A DNA stretch of 64,000 nucleotides from Simkaniaceae bacterium (GCA_026708385.1 JAPOVA010000048.1:34507-98506); one strand, 5' to 3'; shown: positions 6,552-15,970, counted from the first letter of the stretch. Notes: a model not told the origin generated them from the sequence alone. Numbers and translations: made by a program.

Positions 6552-8936
6552 ATGCTCTTCATACCTTGTCTTTTGATTAATAGTCAAATACCCGAAAACC
6601 CTCCGGCCGTGTCGATCGCATACCGGTTCCGATTACCCGGCACGGAACGATGCCCGTACTCCCGGACGGGAAGGGAGATTTTTCGGAACCTCCGGCTCTC
6701 CGTATATCCAAATGGGAGGTTGTGCTATCTTGGGCGCGACATCCCCAATCCGGAGGAAAGCTTGTCGGAGATACTTTTGCGCACCGAGCCGAGCGAAAAC
6801 GAGATGCGGTACTCGCAGAGGTGCACGATACGGCTTAAAAGGTTGTCCGAAACCCTGGCGTCCATGACGGACTATGGGGAGAGGTTGCACTTTCTGCACC
6901 GTTCGGACGAAATCAAAGGGTGGGAATCGGTCCCCCCCTCCCTGCTCACTTTTCTCGAAGGGCGTTCTCCGGAAGAAAACTATGTCGTAAGGGCACTCTT
7001 CGTCATAGAGCAGGGACCTTCCCTCTTTCGTGCCGAAGAAGGGTCGGAAGATCTCTCCTCCCGGTATCCGGCTCTCTTGGAGAATCTTCTGGCAACGGAA
7101 CGGTTCTATAGGGCAATCGGAGGCATTGTCGGATACCAACATCTCGCCCTTTCCCTCTGTGCGGATCGGTATGCGAAGCATCCCTCCGACCTTCCCGTTT
7201 TGAAACCACCCCGATGTATCGACCTTTCCGATACCGACGCGAAGCAAGTCCTTCCCTTGATTTTGGAGGGGATTGCAAGGCAAGATACGATGGCCGAATT
7301 CTACGCTTTGGGGGGGGCTGCCGACAGATTGCGATTCGGAGATGCCGAAACGGGTCGGTTTCTTCCCGTTGCGTGCCTTTCCCTCAGGGGCCGGTGTTTG
7401 CTGGAGGGGATGGTTGCCGATTTGCAGGCCCGTGAATACCTCCACTATAAACTCTTTCGGGGTCAGGTCGTAACGCCGCTTGTCCTGATGACCTCTCGCG
7501 TTCGGGATAATCACGATCACATAGAGGCGATTTGCAAGGCCAATCGGTGGTTCGGACGTCCCAAAGACAGCTTTCGGTTTTTGATACAGCCTTCCGTTCC
7601 CCTCTTCGATCGACACGGAAGGTGGTGTTCGGACAAACACCATACCCCGATCGTGCGTCCCGGGGGGCACGGTGTCTTGTGGAAACTCGCCTCGGAGGCG
7701 GGCATATTCGACCGGCTCATCTCCTTGGGTAAAAAGAAAATTCTTGTCCGTCAGGCGAACAACCCGATGGCCGGTATCGACTCCGGCCTGTTGGCCTTTG
7801 CGGGAGTCGGGCACCGCTTTGATAAAGCATTCGGATTTGTTGCGTGCGAAAGCAAAGAAGGGGTCCGAGAGGGAAAAATCGCACTCAAAGAATCGGTGCG
7901 GGGAGCCGAGAAAAGGGTTTCGCTGACCAATATCGAGTATACCGAAGCGGAAAAGTACGGGGTCTCTCTCGACTCTTTTCCCTCCAATGTCAACGTGCTC
8001 TTTGCGGATATCCGAGCCGTTGCACGGGCGACCCCGGATATGCCTCTGCCGGGGCTTTTGGTGAATTTTCGTGAAGGAGACGAGTACGTCCGATCCGATC
8101 CGTTGCAAAAGGTGGCGATGGCCCGGCCGGAGGCTACGATGCAGAACATCGCCGATGCCTTCACACTCTCCATGCACGGGGAAAGAGAGGTCGATCAGGA
8201 TGCCCTTGCCTCTTATGTGACATTTCATCAGAGAAGAAAGATCATCTCGACGACGAAATGTTCGGGGGAAAAGGGAAAATTCCTTCCCGAAACGCCCGAG
8301 ACCTGTCTCAGGGATTTCCTACGTAACGGAGAGGAGCTGCTTCGCGATTACTGCCGGATGACCCTTACGACCGGAAGGGGGCTCCCCTTCGTTTTCCACT
8401 ATCATCCCGCGCTGGGACCCGTCTATTCGATTATCGGACAGAAGATCAGAAGAGGGGAGATGACGGGAGGGTCGCAGATGCATTTGACAATTGCCGACCT
8501 CGACATGGAAGGGGTGGTCGTAGACGGCGCGCTCATGATCTTTGCCGATCGGGTAGTCGGCCATTTCGATGCCGTCGGCCATTTGGTCTATTCCGATAGA
8601 GTGGGGCAGTGTGTGCTGAAAAACGTACGGGTGAAAAACGAAGGACATGTCAACGATGAGCGGACACTCTTCTCGATGGAGGGAGAGGGAAAGGAGGGAG
8701 GGTGGGGTAAAGGGATCGGATTGACGATTCGGCTAAAGGGACATAGCCGGTTTGAAGCTGCAAACGTCACCTTTTGCGACGACCGGCTCATCGAAGTGCC
8801 GGATGGCATACACATGATAGCCGAGCAAGAGGGGGATGAAATCCGATTTGTCAAACGATCCCTTCCGTCAGGTGCTAAGATGTGGTCTTACTCTACTGAT
8901 GAAGATGCTGCGATTCGCCTTGTAAGGAGGTCATGA
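6552..8936 (+). CDS. UDP-sugar pyrophosphorylase family protein (UDPGP-like)
   Basis: A large (about 794-residue) protein whose centre resembles UTP-sugar-1-phosphate uridylyltransferases: RPGGHGVLWKLASEAGIFD, then ILVRQANNPMAGID matching the family pattern of a substrate-binding GHG loop and a conserved N-P/A-D segment. I do not see an obvious N-terminal GGxGTR nucleotide loop, so catalytic activity is not assured. The N- and C-terminal third match nothing I recognise. The frame is open from 6456, but that would run antisense through the SWIB gene; candidate starts are ATG 6552 and GTG 6609, neither with a clear ribosome site. The end overlaps the convergent ispA by 44 bases; next to ispA a nucleotidyltransferase-like gene also occurs in Chlamydia. 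Confidence 0.7.
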   Translation: MLFIPCLLINSQIPENPPAVSIAYRFRLPGTERCPYSRTGREIFRNLRLSVYPNGRLCYLGRDIPNPEESLSEILLRTEPSENEMRYSQRCTIRLKRLSETLASMTDYGERLHFLHRSDEIKGWESVPPSLLTFLEGRSPEENYVVRALFVIEQGPSLFRAEEGSEDLSSRYPALLENLLATERFYRAIGGIVGYQHLALSLCADRYAKHPSDLPVLKPPRCIDLSDTDAKQVLPLILEGIARQDTMAEFYALGGAADRLRFGDAETGRFLPVACLSLRGRCLLEGMVADLQAREYLHYKLFRGQVVTPLVLMTSRVRDNHDHIEAICKANRWFGRPKDSFRFLIQPSVPLFDRHGRWCSDKHHTPIVRPGGHGVLWKLASEAGIFDRLISLGKKKILVRQANNPMAGIDSGLLAFAGVGHRFDKAFGFVACESKEGVREGKIALKESVRGAEKRVSLTNIEYTEAEKYGVSLDSFPSNVNVLFADIRAVARATPDMPLPGLLVNFREGDEYVRSDPLQKVAMARPEATMQNIADAFTLSMHGEREVDQDALASYVTFHQRRKIISTTKCSGEKGKFLPETPETCLRDFLRNGEELLRDYCRMTLTTGRGLPFVFHYHPALGPVYSIIGQKIRRGEMTGGSQMHLTIADLDMEGVVVDGALMIFADRVVGHFDAVGHLVYSDRVGQCVLKNVRVKNEGHVNDERTLFSMEGEGKEGGWGKGIGLTIRLKGHSRFEAANVTFCDDRLIEVPDGIHMIAEQEGDEIRFVKRSLPSGAKMWSYSTDEDAAIRLVRRS

Positions 8937-9738
8937 TCGCCTCAACGGTAGTCATTTCTTCGGAAAGGGTTCGTAGATGTCGTAATCCCGCGAGAAAGAG
9001 ATCGTTTGCCTTTTTTCGGATCTCCTCCCGGTTGCCGTGTCGCATCCCCCCCTCTCCGTCTTTTTCGATATCCCTGAGATCGTCACGGTACTGGTAGGCC
9101 TTGCCGAAGGCGTAGCCGGCCTCCCTTAGGAGAGTTCTCTCCTTTTCGGGTGTCTCGGCAATCAGCGCCCCGGATTCGAAGGCGACGACGAAAAGGGCCC
9201 CCGTTTTCTTGGCAAACATCGTATCGATTGCATCGGGATCGAGCGGACGGCCTTTATGCCGGATATCGGCTACCTGTCCTCCTATCATCCCCTCTCCTCC
9301 CGCGAGACGGGAGAAGAGGGTTATGAGTTCGATGCGCTTTTCGGCCGGAAGGTTCGGAGCGTGTGCGAGAACCTCAAAGGCGTAGGTCAGGAGATAGTCA
9401 CCCGTCAGGATCGCCATTGCCTCTCCGTACGCGGTGTGCAGGGTGGGGCGTCCCCGTCGAAAGGCATCGTCATCCATTGCGGGAAGGTCGTCGTGAATGA
9501 GGGAATAGGTGTGTATCATTTCCAAGGCGCAAGCGGGATCCACCCCCCGGCCACACGGGATGCCGTAATCGATGAGGACGGCCAACAGGATCTGCGGACG
9601 CAATCTCTTGGCATGTGACGAGAGGAGGGCGTACCCGGCAGCTTCGTAGAGGGCGGAATCCGCCCCCCCCCTCTCGTGGCAACGGGAAAGGAGAAGGGTG
9701 AGCCGTTCCTCAAGGAGGGAACGGTGTCGGGCAAGCAT
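8893..9738 (-). CDS. ispA: Polyprenyl (farnesyl/geranyl) diphosphate synthase
   Basis: It condenses isopentenyl diphosphate with allylic diphosphates to make short prenyl chains for quinones and lipid carriers. Both Asp-rich motifs are present: the first as IHDDLPAMDDD, the second as YQYRDDLRDIEKD, along with KRLRPQI and EMIHTYSL. The 281-residue length fits IspA. It works downstream of Dxs, which is encoded at 35-37 kb, and supplies the side chain for menaquinone (menD and menG at 51-54 kb). The 3' end overlaps the convergent upstream neighbour. Confidence 0.93.
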   Translation of the reverse strand: MLARHRSLLEERLTLLLSRCHERGGADSALYEAAGYALLSSHAKRLRPQILLAVLIDYGIPCGRGVDPACALEMIHTYSLIHDDLPAMDDDAFRRGRPTLHTAYGEAMAILTGDYLLTYAFEVLAHAPNLPAEKRIELITLFSRLAGGEGMIGGQVADIRHKGRPLDPDAIDTMFAKKTGALFVVAFESGALIAETPEKERTLLREAGYAFGKAYQYRDDLRDIEKDGEGGMRHGNREEIRKKANDLFLAGLRHLRTLSEEMTTVEAIMTSLQGESQHLHQ

Positions 9739-9882
9739 GGTATGTCGGCCTCGTTACGTAAAGGGATACCCGGGCTTCCATGTTACCATACGGGCCGACT
9801 TTCGGGAGAACGGTTTTTGTTTTCGTGAAAATGGTGCGTTCGGGTACGATCGGCACCGGTTCACGATACGAGAGGAGCAGGC
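9739..9882. promoter_or_regulatory. Divergent intergenic region between ispA and dapB
   Basis: These 144 bases must hold promoters for both directions. A TACGAT resembling a -10 box lies around 9844-9849 for the rightward dap operon, and GAGAGGAG just ahead of the TTG at 9883 is a good ribosome-binding site, which supports the TTG start of dapB. Confidence 0.4.
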
Positions 9883-10578
9883 TTGCCCGTGCGCGTTGCG
9901 TTGATCGGTTACGGGAAGATGGGGAAGGCAATTGAAAAGGTGGCCCTCCTGCGGGGTTATGAGATCACGGCGCGTGTTCGATCCGGATCATGGGATCCGG
10001 AGGGGATCGTCCGGGCGGATGTCTGTATGGAGTTTACCGAGCCCGCCTCCGCCGTCGACAATATTTCCCGGTTGGCTCGTATGAAGAAGGAGATCGTGAT
10101 CGGTACGACGGGATGGGATGATCGGGTCGATACCGTGAGGCGGATTGTGGAAGAGGAGGGAACGGGGGCGGTGTACGGGTCCAATTTTTCGATCGGTATC
10201 CATCTGTTTTGTGCTTGCATGTCCTATGTGTCTCGTCTGATGGATCGATTCGAAGAGTACGATCCGGCGGGTATCGACCTCCACCACAAAGACAAGAAGG
10301 ATGCGCCGTCGGGTACTGCCCTGATGATAGCCGACATCGTCAGGGCAAATATGAAGCGAGTCGACTCGGTCCCCTTCACCAGCGTCCGTGAAGGTGATGT
10401 TGCGGGTACCCATACCGTCCGTTTTGATTCCCCCCGCGACACCCTCTCCCTTTCTCATCAGGCGAAAAACCGGGAGGGGTTTGCCGTAGGTGCATTGCAG
10501 GGGGCCGAATGGCTCTCCGGGAAGAAGGGGTTATACCTCTTTTCCGATTTTCTTGCGCAGAAGATCAACGCCCCATGA
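9883..10578 (+). CDS. dapB: 4-hydroxy-tetrahydrodipicolinate reductase
   Basis: DapB reduces hydroxytetrahydrodipicolinate with NAD(P)H in the lysine/diaminopimelate pathway. The nucleotide-binding loop GYGKMGKAIEKVA opens the protein and the catalytic segment HHKDKKDAPSGTALMIAD holds the conserved His and Lys. At 231 residues it is about 40 shorter than the E. coli enzyme. The start is a TTG backed by a strong AGGAG. It is the first gene of a four-gene operon in which each next ATG overlaps the previous stop (ATGA). Confidence 0.94.
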   Translation: MPVRVALIGYGKMGKAIEKVALLRGYEITARVRSGSWDPEGIVRADVCMEFTEPASAVDNISRLARMKKEIVIGTTGWDDRVDTVRRIVEEEGTGAVYGSNFSIGIHLFCACMSYVSRLMDRFEEYDPAGIDLHHKDKKDAPSGTALMIADIVRANMKRVDSVPFTSVREGDVAGTHTVRFDSPRDTLSLSHQAKNREGFAVGALQGAEWLSGKKGLYLFSDFLAQKINAP

Positions 10579-11483
10579 AGGGAGGGTGTAACGGGGGTAC
10601 GATTACGGCTTTGATTACCCCCTTTCGTAAAGGAAGACTTGATGAAGAGGGATTTTGCGCCAATGTAGAGAGACAAATTGCGGGGGGAGTAGAGGGTATC
10701 CTCGTCTCGGGAACCACGGGAGAGGGGCCGACCCTGTCGGACGAGGAGCGGGAGCGGGTCGTTGCTCATGCCGTGGCCGGAGGAAAAGGGAAGGTGGAGG
10801 TGTGGGTCGGCGCGGGATCCAACTGCACCCGGAGGACGATCCGGAGGGTGGCCGAGGCGGAGAGGATGGGAGCCGACGTCGCCCTTGTCGTCGCTCCCTA
10901 TTACAATAAGCCGACGCAAGAGGGGATGTATGCCCACTTTGAGGCGATTGCTCGGCAGACGACTCTCCCCCTCGTCGCCTACAACGTGCCGAGTCGGTGC
11001 GGTGTGGCCATCGAACCGGATACGTGGGCGCGGATCGCAAAGCTACCGAACGTGACGGGCATCAAAGAGGCCTCCGGTAGCCGAGAGAAGATGAGTCGGT
11101 TGTTGGAGGCGGGTGGTGAGACTCGGCTCTTTTCGGGAGATGATGCGTTGACCGTTCCCATGATGGAGGCGGGTGTTGCGGGGGTGGTCTCCGTCGCTTC
11201 GAATATCCTCCCCGAGGAGGTAGCGCAAAGTGTCCGTGCTGCGCGGGAAGGCCGTTTTGCCGAGGCGCAGAGAATGCATGAGAGGTTGATGCCTCTTTAC
11301 CGAGCCCTTTTTGTCGAGACCAACCCCATACCGATCAAGGCGGCCATGGCCCTTTGCGGGATGGCCGCGGGTGTGTGCCGTCTGCCCCTTTCTCCTCCCG
11401 CCCCCTCTACCCTCACCCTTCTGCAAGAGGTTTTGGATACCATACCACGGCAATCGGTCCGTCCTAAGGGGGGGGGAGGATGA
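10575..11483 (+). CDS. dapA: 4-hydroxy-tetrahydrodipicolinate synthase
   Basis: DapA condenses pyruvate with aspartate semialdehyde. The (beta/alpha)8 enzyme shows SGTTGEGPTLSDEER, the catalytic Tyr in APYYNKPTQEGMY and the Schiff-base Lys in GIKEASG. Length 302 residues is normal. The start ATG at 10575 overlaps the dapB stop as ATGA. A run of nine G near its end (11468-11476) also serves as the G-rich lead-in to asd. Confidence 0.95.
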   Translation: MKGGCNGGTITALITPFRKGRLDEEGFCANVERQIAGGVEGILVSGTTGEGPTLSDEERERVVAHAVAGGKGKVEVWVGAGSNCTRRTIRRVAEAERMGADVALVVAPYYNKPTQEGMYAHFEAIARQTTLPLVAYNVPSRCGVAIEPDTWARIAKLPNVTGIKEASGSREKMSRLLEAGGETRLFSGDDALTVPMMEAGVAGVVSVASNILPEEVAQSVRAAREGRFAEAQRMHERLMPLYRALFVETNPIPIKAAMALCGMAAGVCRLPLSPPAPSTLTLLQEVLDTIPRQSVRPKGGGG

Positions 11484-12550
11484 CTCCTATTGCCGTGGGC
11501 ATTTTAGGAGCTACGGGGACGGTCGGGCAGAGTTATGCCCGCCTTTTGGCCGATCATCCCTGGTTTGATCTCTGCTTTATGACGGCGTCGAAAGAGAGTG
11601 CCGGTATGAGATACGGTGATGCTCTTGCAGAGAGGCATGGCACCCTTTCGAGGGGGGTGGCCCGTTTTGCGGATCGAATTCTTGCCGATCCGGATGATGT
11701 TGCGGAGGCCAAAGGGAGGTGCCGGTTCCTTTTTTCGGCTCTACCGGGGAATGTGGTGAAGGCCTACGAGGAGCTCTATGCGCGCAACGATCTGCCCGTC
11801 ATCTCGAATAATTCTCGGTACAGAGGGGATGAGGATGTCCCCCTCCTGATTCCGGAGGTGAATGCCGATCATGCCGAGGTGATTCATCTGCAGAGAAAGA
11901 GGAGGGGGTGGAAGAGGGGGTGTATCGTTACCAAACCGAACTGCTCTCTGCAAAGTTATGTGCTTCCCCTCACTCCCCTCCACCGAACGTTTACGGTTGT
12001 TCGACTCTGCGTGACTACGTTGCAGGCGGTGAGCGGTGCGGGTTCTTCGCAATCCTCTTCCCTCGATATGGAGGGGGACATCATACCCTACATTCCCTCG
12101 GAGGAGGAAAAATCGGAAAACGAGCCTTTGAAGGTTTGGGGTCGTGTCGGCAAAAGGGGCATTGTCCGGGAAAGGGGGATTGCCGTTTCGGCTCACTGCA
12201 ACCGCGTACCCGTTCGAGACGGCCATCTCGCATGCGTATCGGTCGCTTTCGTGCGTAAGCCGGAGAGGGGGGAGGTATTGGATCTTTGGCGTACCTTCAG
12301 AGGTCCTCCGCAGACCCTCGCTCTTCCTTCGGCACCGGATGATCCCATTGTCTACGTGGAGGGACTCGATAGGCCGAGGCCTCGGTATGACAAGGACCGG
12401 GGAAGAGGGATGAGTGTGACGGTAGGCCGGCTGAGATCGTGTCCCCTTTTCGATTATCGGTTCACGGCTCTTTCCCACAATGTGATTCGGGGGGCGGCCG
12501 GGGGGGGGATCCTGACGGCGGAATATCTGGTCGCAAAGGAGTACATATGA
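11480..12550 (+). CDS. asd: Aspartate-semialdehyde dehydrogenase, archaeal/fungal-type
   Basis: It makes aspartate semialdehyde, the substrate of DapA. The NADP-binding start GILGATGTVGQSYARLL and the nucleophile segment KPNCSLQSYVLPL are seen, with AHCNRVPVRDGHLA near the substrate site. Overall layout (356 residues, PNCS rather than the GNCTVS type) resembles the archaeal/fungal branch of Asd more than the E. coli one. It overlaps dapA (ATGA) and dapL (ATGA). lysC is not in the operon here. A nine-G run lies near 12510-12518 close to the C-terminus. Confidence 0.9.
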   Translation: MTPIAVGILGATGTVGQSYARLLADHPWFDLCFMTASKESAGMRYGDALAERHGTLSRGVARFADRILADPDDVAEAKGRCRFLFSALPGNVVKAYEELYARNDLPVISNNSRYRGDEDVPLLIPEVNADHAEVIHLQRKRRGWKRGCIVTKPNCSLQSYVLPLTPLHRTFTVVRLCVTTLQAVSGAGSSQSSSLDMEGDIIPYIPSEEEKSENEPLKVWGRVGKRGIVRERGIAVSAHCNRVPVRDGHLACVSVAFVRKPERGEVLDLWRTFRGPPQTLALPSAPDDPIVYVEGLDRPRPRYDKDRGRGMSVTVGRLRSCPLFDYRFTALSHNVIRGAAGGGILTAEYLVAKEYI

Positions 12551-13740
12551 AGAGAAATCCCAATATGGGGCGCATCACGAAGAACTACCTGTTTTCCGAA
12601 GTGGAGATGCAGAAGAGGGAACTCGGGGAGAACAATCCGGGTGTCGATCCGATTGCTTTATCCGTCGGAGACGTACGGGATCCCCTTCCGAAGACGATCT
12701 CTTCCGCCTGTGCGGAAGCAGGAATAGCCCTGGGCATGGAAGGGGGATACGGGGGATACGGACCGGAACGGGGAGAGTATCTTTTACGTCGGGCCATTGC
12801 CGAAAAGGAGTACGAGGGACGGATTGATCCCGAAGAAATTTTCGTTTCGGATGGAGCAAAGTGTGATCTCGGAAGATTACAAACTCTTTTCGGCAGTACC
12901 GTTTCGATTGCCGTGCAAGATCCCTCCTATCCCGTTTATGTCGACGGAAGCCGTCTTCAGGGGGTGACCGATGTGCGCTTTATGCCCTGCCTTCCCGAGA
13001 ATGGGTTTGTTCCCGATTTCGGGAAGGTTTTTCCCGTTGACGTCATCTACTTTTGTTCGCCGAATAATCCGACGGGGGAGGCTACTTCGAGAGAGCGGTT
13101 GGAAGAGTTGGTCCTTCTTGCTCGAAAAAACCGGAGCGTGATCGTGTTTGATGCCGCCTACGCGCGGTATGTTTCGACACCGGGTATACCGCGATCGATC
13201 TTCGAGATTGAGGGAGCGGATGAGACGGCCGTCGAAGTGAATTCCTTTTCCAAGTCGGCGGGATTTACGGGGATCCGGTTGGGGTGGACGGTTGTTCCGA
13301 AGAGGTTAACGTACGATGACGGTTCTTCGATCCGTGAAGATTGGAGCCGGCTGGTCTCTACTCTGTTTAACGGTGCCTCCCGGTTAGCGCAGGCGGGGGG
13401 GAGGGCCGCTCTGACCGATGAGGGGATGCGGGAGGCCGCCGCTCTCCGGGAGGGATATTCGGAAAACGGACGGCTTTTGAGGCAAGCATTGGAGGAGAAG
13501 GGATATGAGGTATTCGGAGGTCTCCACGTTCCCTACTTATGGGTCCGAGTTCCGGAGTGCACTCGGAGGTCTACTTCTCTGCACCTATTCCGACACCTTC
13601 TTGAAGAATGCCGGATCGTGACGACTCCGGGATCCGGCTTCGGCTCTGCAGGAGAGGGGTACGTACGTATTTCCGCCTTCGGAAAGCGAGAAGATGTGCG
13701 AGAGGCGGTACGCAGATTGCGATCACCCCGGAGCAGGTAG
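12547..13740 (+). CDS. dapL: LL-diaminopimelate aminotransferase
   Basis: DapL converts tetrahydrodipicolinate directly to LL-diaminopimelate with glutamate, bypassing the succinylase steps; it is the route known from Chlamydia and plants. The 397-residue class I/II PLP enzyme shows SVGDVRDPLP, GGYGGYGPERGEYLLRRAI, the SPNNPTGEA motif, the PLP lysine in NSFSKSAGFTGIRLGW and TPGSGFGSAGEGYVRIS for the substrate carboxylates. The start ATG overlaps the asd stop; the open frame upstream to 12439 is inside asd and is rejected. It completes the operon that supplies diaminopimelate for peptidoglycan. Confidence 0.95.
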   Translation: MKRNPNMGRITKNYLFSEVEMQKRELGENNPGVDPIALSVGDVRDPLPKTISSACAEAGIALGMEGGYGGYGPERGEYLLRRAIAEKEYEGRIDPEEIFVSDGAKCDLGRLQTLFGSTVSIAVQDPSYPVYVDGSRLQGVTDVRFMPCLPENGFVPDFGKVFPVDVIYFCSPNNPTGEATSRERLEELVLLARKNRSVIVFDAAYARYVSTPGIPRSIFEIEGADETAVEVNSFSKSAGFTGIRLGWTVVPKRLTYDDGSSIREDWSRLVSTLFNGASRLAQAGGRAALTDEGMREAAALREGYSENGRLLRQALEEKGYEVFGGLHVPYLWVRVPECTRRSTSLHLFRHLLEECRIVTTPGSGFGSAGEGYVRISAFGKREDVREAVRRLRSPRSR

Positions 13741-13797
13741 AGGATCTTGCATTGTAAAGGTATGTTTCCTACCCTCGGGTGTACTGTGGGGCGGATC

Positions 13798-14853
13798 ATG
13801 CGGAGGTGTACGGTGGATCGGTTAAGATGTGGTGCGGTATTGGTTGCATGCGCGTTTGCATGTACGATTGCATGTGTGGCACGGGAGGTACGTGTCCTTA
13901 CTCTTGACGGGGGAGGCATACGGGGTGTGCTCTCGCTGGAAGTTTTGCGAAGGCTGGAAAAGGATGCGAAGGTCGATCTGACTGAGGATTTTGATCTCTA
14001 CGCGGGAACCTCGACCGGTGCGATTATCGCCGTCGGTATCGCATCGGGAACTTCCGTCGATGTTTTGGAAAATGCGTATAAGAATTTGGGCAGTAAAGTA
14101 TTCGGAACGGAACAGGGTTGGTCCCTCTTTCAGTCCGGGTATAGTGGCGAGGTGTTGGAGGAAGCGTGTGAGGAATATTTGAAGATATGCGGTTTGCATG
14201 CCGACGCAAGGCTTGGGGATCTGCCGGGCAAAGTCGTTATTGTGGCTGTTGATCTCAAAGATGAAAAGACGAAGAGACCTCGCATGAGCTTTTTTGAAAA
14301 CGTTACCCCTGCCGGAGGGGAGGTGAAAGTATTGGATGCTCTTATCCGTTCCACGGCGGCGCCGACCTATTTTCCGGCGTCGGAAGGGTATGTAGACGGA
14401 GGGTTGGGGATGCGTGATCCCGCTTTAGCCGGCTTGATATTTGCCTCTACTCCCCGTCAAGACCTCAGGGAGGTGAGGTTACTCTCCATCGGAACGGGAT
14501 ATAGCCCCGAAGAAGCTATCGAGGGAAGTCCCGACTGGGGGACGGTGCAGTGGCTTTTAACGGGAGGGTATCACAGCGAGGCCTCTCCCCTCGTGGAGCT
14601 ACTTTTCGATCTACCCGACACGGTGTCGAGTCAGGTCACGAGAGGACTCTTGGGAGATCGGTACCGGAGGGTAGACCTACCCCTCCTTGCCGAGATCGAA
14701 TTAGATGACTACGAGAAGATCGACTCTCTAATCACCTACACGAGGATGTTGCTCGACCGAGAAGGCGATCAGTGGAAGAAGACGATATCGTGGGTGCGGG
14801 AGCACATTACCGGAAAGGAAACAAGACCCTCGGCTTCCGACCGAGAGTCTTAA
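13798..14853 (+). CDS. Secreted patatin-like phospholipase
   Basis: Patatins are Ser-Asp dyad lipid acyl hydrolases. All three motifs are visible in order: oxyanion loop LDGGGIRGVLS, nucleophile elbow YAGTSTGAII and the catalytic Asp in GYVDGGLGM. The N-terminus reads as a signal peptide (basic MRRCTVDRLRC, then a hydrophobic run) ending in TIAC, a weak lipobox, so it may be a lipoprotein or exported enzyme. The frame stays open to a TTG at 13747; ATG 13798 gives the best signal peptide. It lies 57 bases after dapL but has no metabolic link. In intracellular bacteria secreted patatins often act on host membranes; that role is inferred. Confidence 0.85.
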   Translation: MRRCTVDRLRCGAVLVACAFACTIACVAREVRVLTLDGGGIRGVLSLEVLRRLEKDAKVDLTEDFDLYAGTSTGAIIAVGIASGTSVDVLENAYKNLGSKVFGTEQGWSLFQSGYSGEVLEEACEEYLKICGLHADARLGDLPGKVVIVAVDLKDEKTKRPRMSFFENVTPAGGEVKVLDALIRSTAAPTYFPASEGYVDGGLGMRDPALAGLIFASTPRQDLREVRLLSIGTGYSPEEAIEGSPDWGTVQWLLTGGYHSEASPLVELLFDLPDTVSSQVTRGLLGDRYRRVDLPLLAEIELDDYEKIDSLITYTRMLLDREGDQWKKTISWVREHITGKETRPSASDRES

Positions 14854-14861
14854 AGAGTCGA

Positions 14862-15518
14862 CTAAGGGGTCGCTTGTATGCCCGTATCCGTCATGGCAGT
14901 CCTAATAAGGGCCCCGTCATCCGCTTCCAAAACCTTTTTGACAGCGTGTTCGAGTTCCTCATCCAAAGCTTTCTTGACAAGGGTCTTGGCTTGCTGCTCG
15001 AGCGCACGGGACATGGGATTCGAAGAGATTTTCCCTACGAGGTGATGGAACGTATTGTATACTCCGGCGATGAACCCGAGTCCGGCACCGCATTTTGTCA
15101 GCAGAAGAGGGGCCGGAGTCTTTGTTACGATGAAGCCGATCACAAATCCGATAAAGGCTAAGATGAGGACGTGAGCAGCGATTTTGGACAGATTCACGGT
15201 GCAATGCTTTACCTTGCCCCTAGTTGATCCGTCCGGAGATTTACTAACTTGATACACGGCGAAGACGAGTCCGGCCACAGCTCCCAGCTGTGCGACCAAC
15301 ACGGAGGTCGCGGGTGTTGCCCTCGCAACGAATCTGGTCGCGGACCCGATGGTGCCACCGACGATCGAGGGGTACGCGACGAGTTTGAAGATGGCCGAGG
15401 CATATTCACTGATTGTATGGTCGGCTCGTGTCGGGGGGTGTGAGGTATCTGAGGTGTTGGTTGGGGCATAATACCCGCTTCCGGTAGTGGTAAGTTGCTC
15501 AGACGATGTCATGGCCAT
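14862..15518 (-). CDS. Inc-like tetra-spanning membrane protein of unknown function
   Basis: A 218-residue protein with a Ser/Thr-rich N-terminus, then two paired hydrophobic regions: around IVGGTIGSATRF and VLVAQLGAVAGLVFAVYQV, a short polar loop, then AAHVLILAFIGFVIGFIVT and CGAGLGFIAGVYNTF, followed by a charged helical tail rich in Glu, Lys and Asp. Closely spaced hydrophobic hairpins are the hallmark used to predict chlamydial inclusion-membrane proteins; that assignment is an inference. ATG at 15518 has a GGGAG about ten bases upstream. It converges on the patatin gene with only 8 bases between. Confidence 0.6.
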   Translation of the reverse strand: MAMTSSEQLTTTGSGYYAPTNTSDTSHPPTRADHTISEYASAIFKLVAYPSIVGGTIGSATRFVARATPATSVLVAQLGAVAGLVFAVYQVSKSPDGSTRGKVKHCTVNLSKIAAHVLILAFIGFVIGFIVTKTPAPLLLTKCGAGLGFIAGVYNTFHHLVGKISSNPMSRALEQQAKTLVKKALDEELEHAVKKVLEADDGALIRTAMTDTGIQATP

Positions 15519-15970
15519 GGCGCTGTTTCTCCCATTTGTTGATTGTGTTGTTCTCAAACATGCACCCGTAGACAGTGCACGTCTCGGGAAGGGTACCACC
15601 GCGTTGATTATTAAGCAATATTTTACATCGACCGGAATGGAAGGTCATCATGCGATCCTCCTCACACATTCGTCCCTCCCTTATGTTTCGTGCCGTGGGC
15701 CGACATGTAGGGAAGTGCGGAGGACCCGTGCACGGTTCTCTTTTGCCGATAACCGGAGGTAAAACGATGCGCCCGGCTTATGTCTCTTTCGCCTCGAGAC
15801 AGGGTGACTTCGGGGCATGTACGTTGCGTAACGAGTCGTTCGACATCGGTGGTACCGATCTCGTATCGCGGACCGACAGCCGTCTAAGAAAAGGGCGGCG
15901 AGGGCACCCCGAACACGTGGTCGAAGCCGGTCGGCATGCCACCCCCTTCCCCTACTTACGCTTGCGATAG
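15519..15970. other. Intergenic stretch before tRNA-Ser
   Basis: About 450 bases with frames open on both strands but no protein-like content. It should contain the promoter of the leftward membrane-protein gene; nothing else is evident. Confidence 0.4.
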
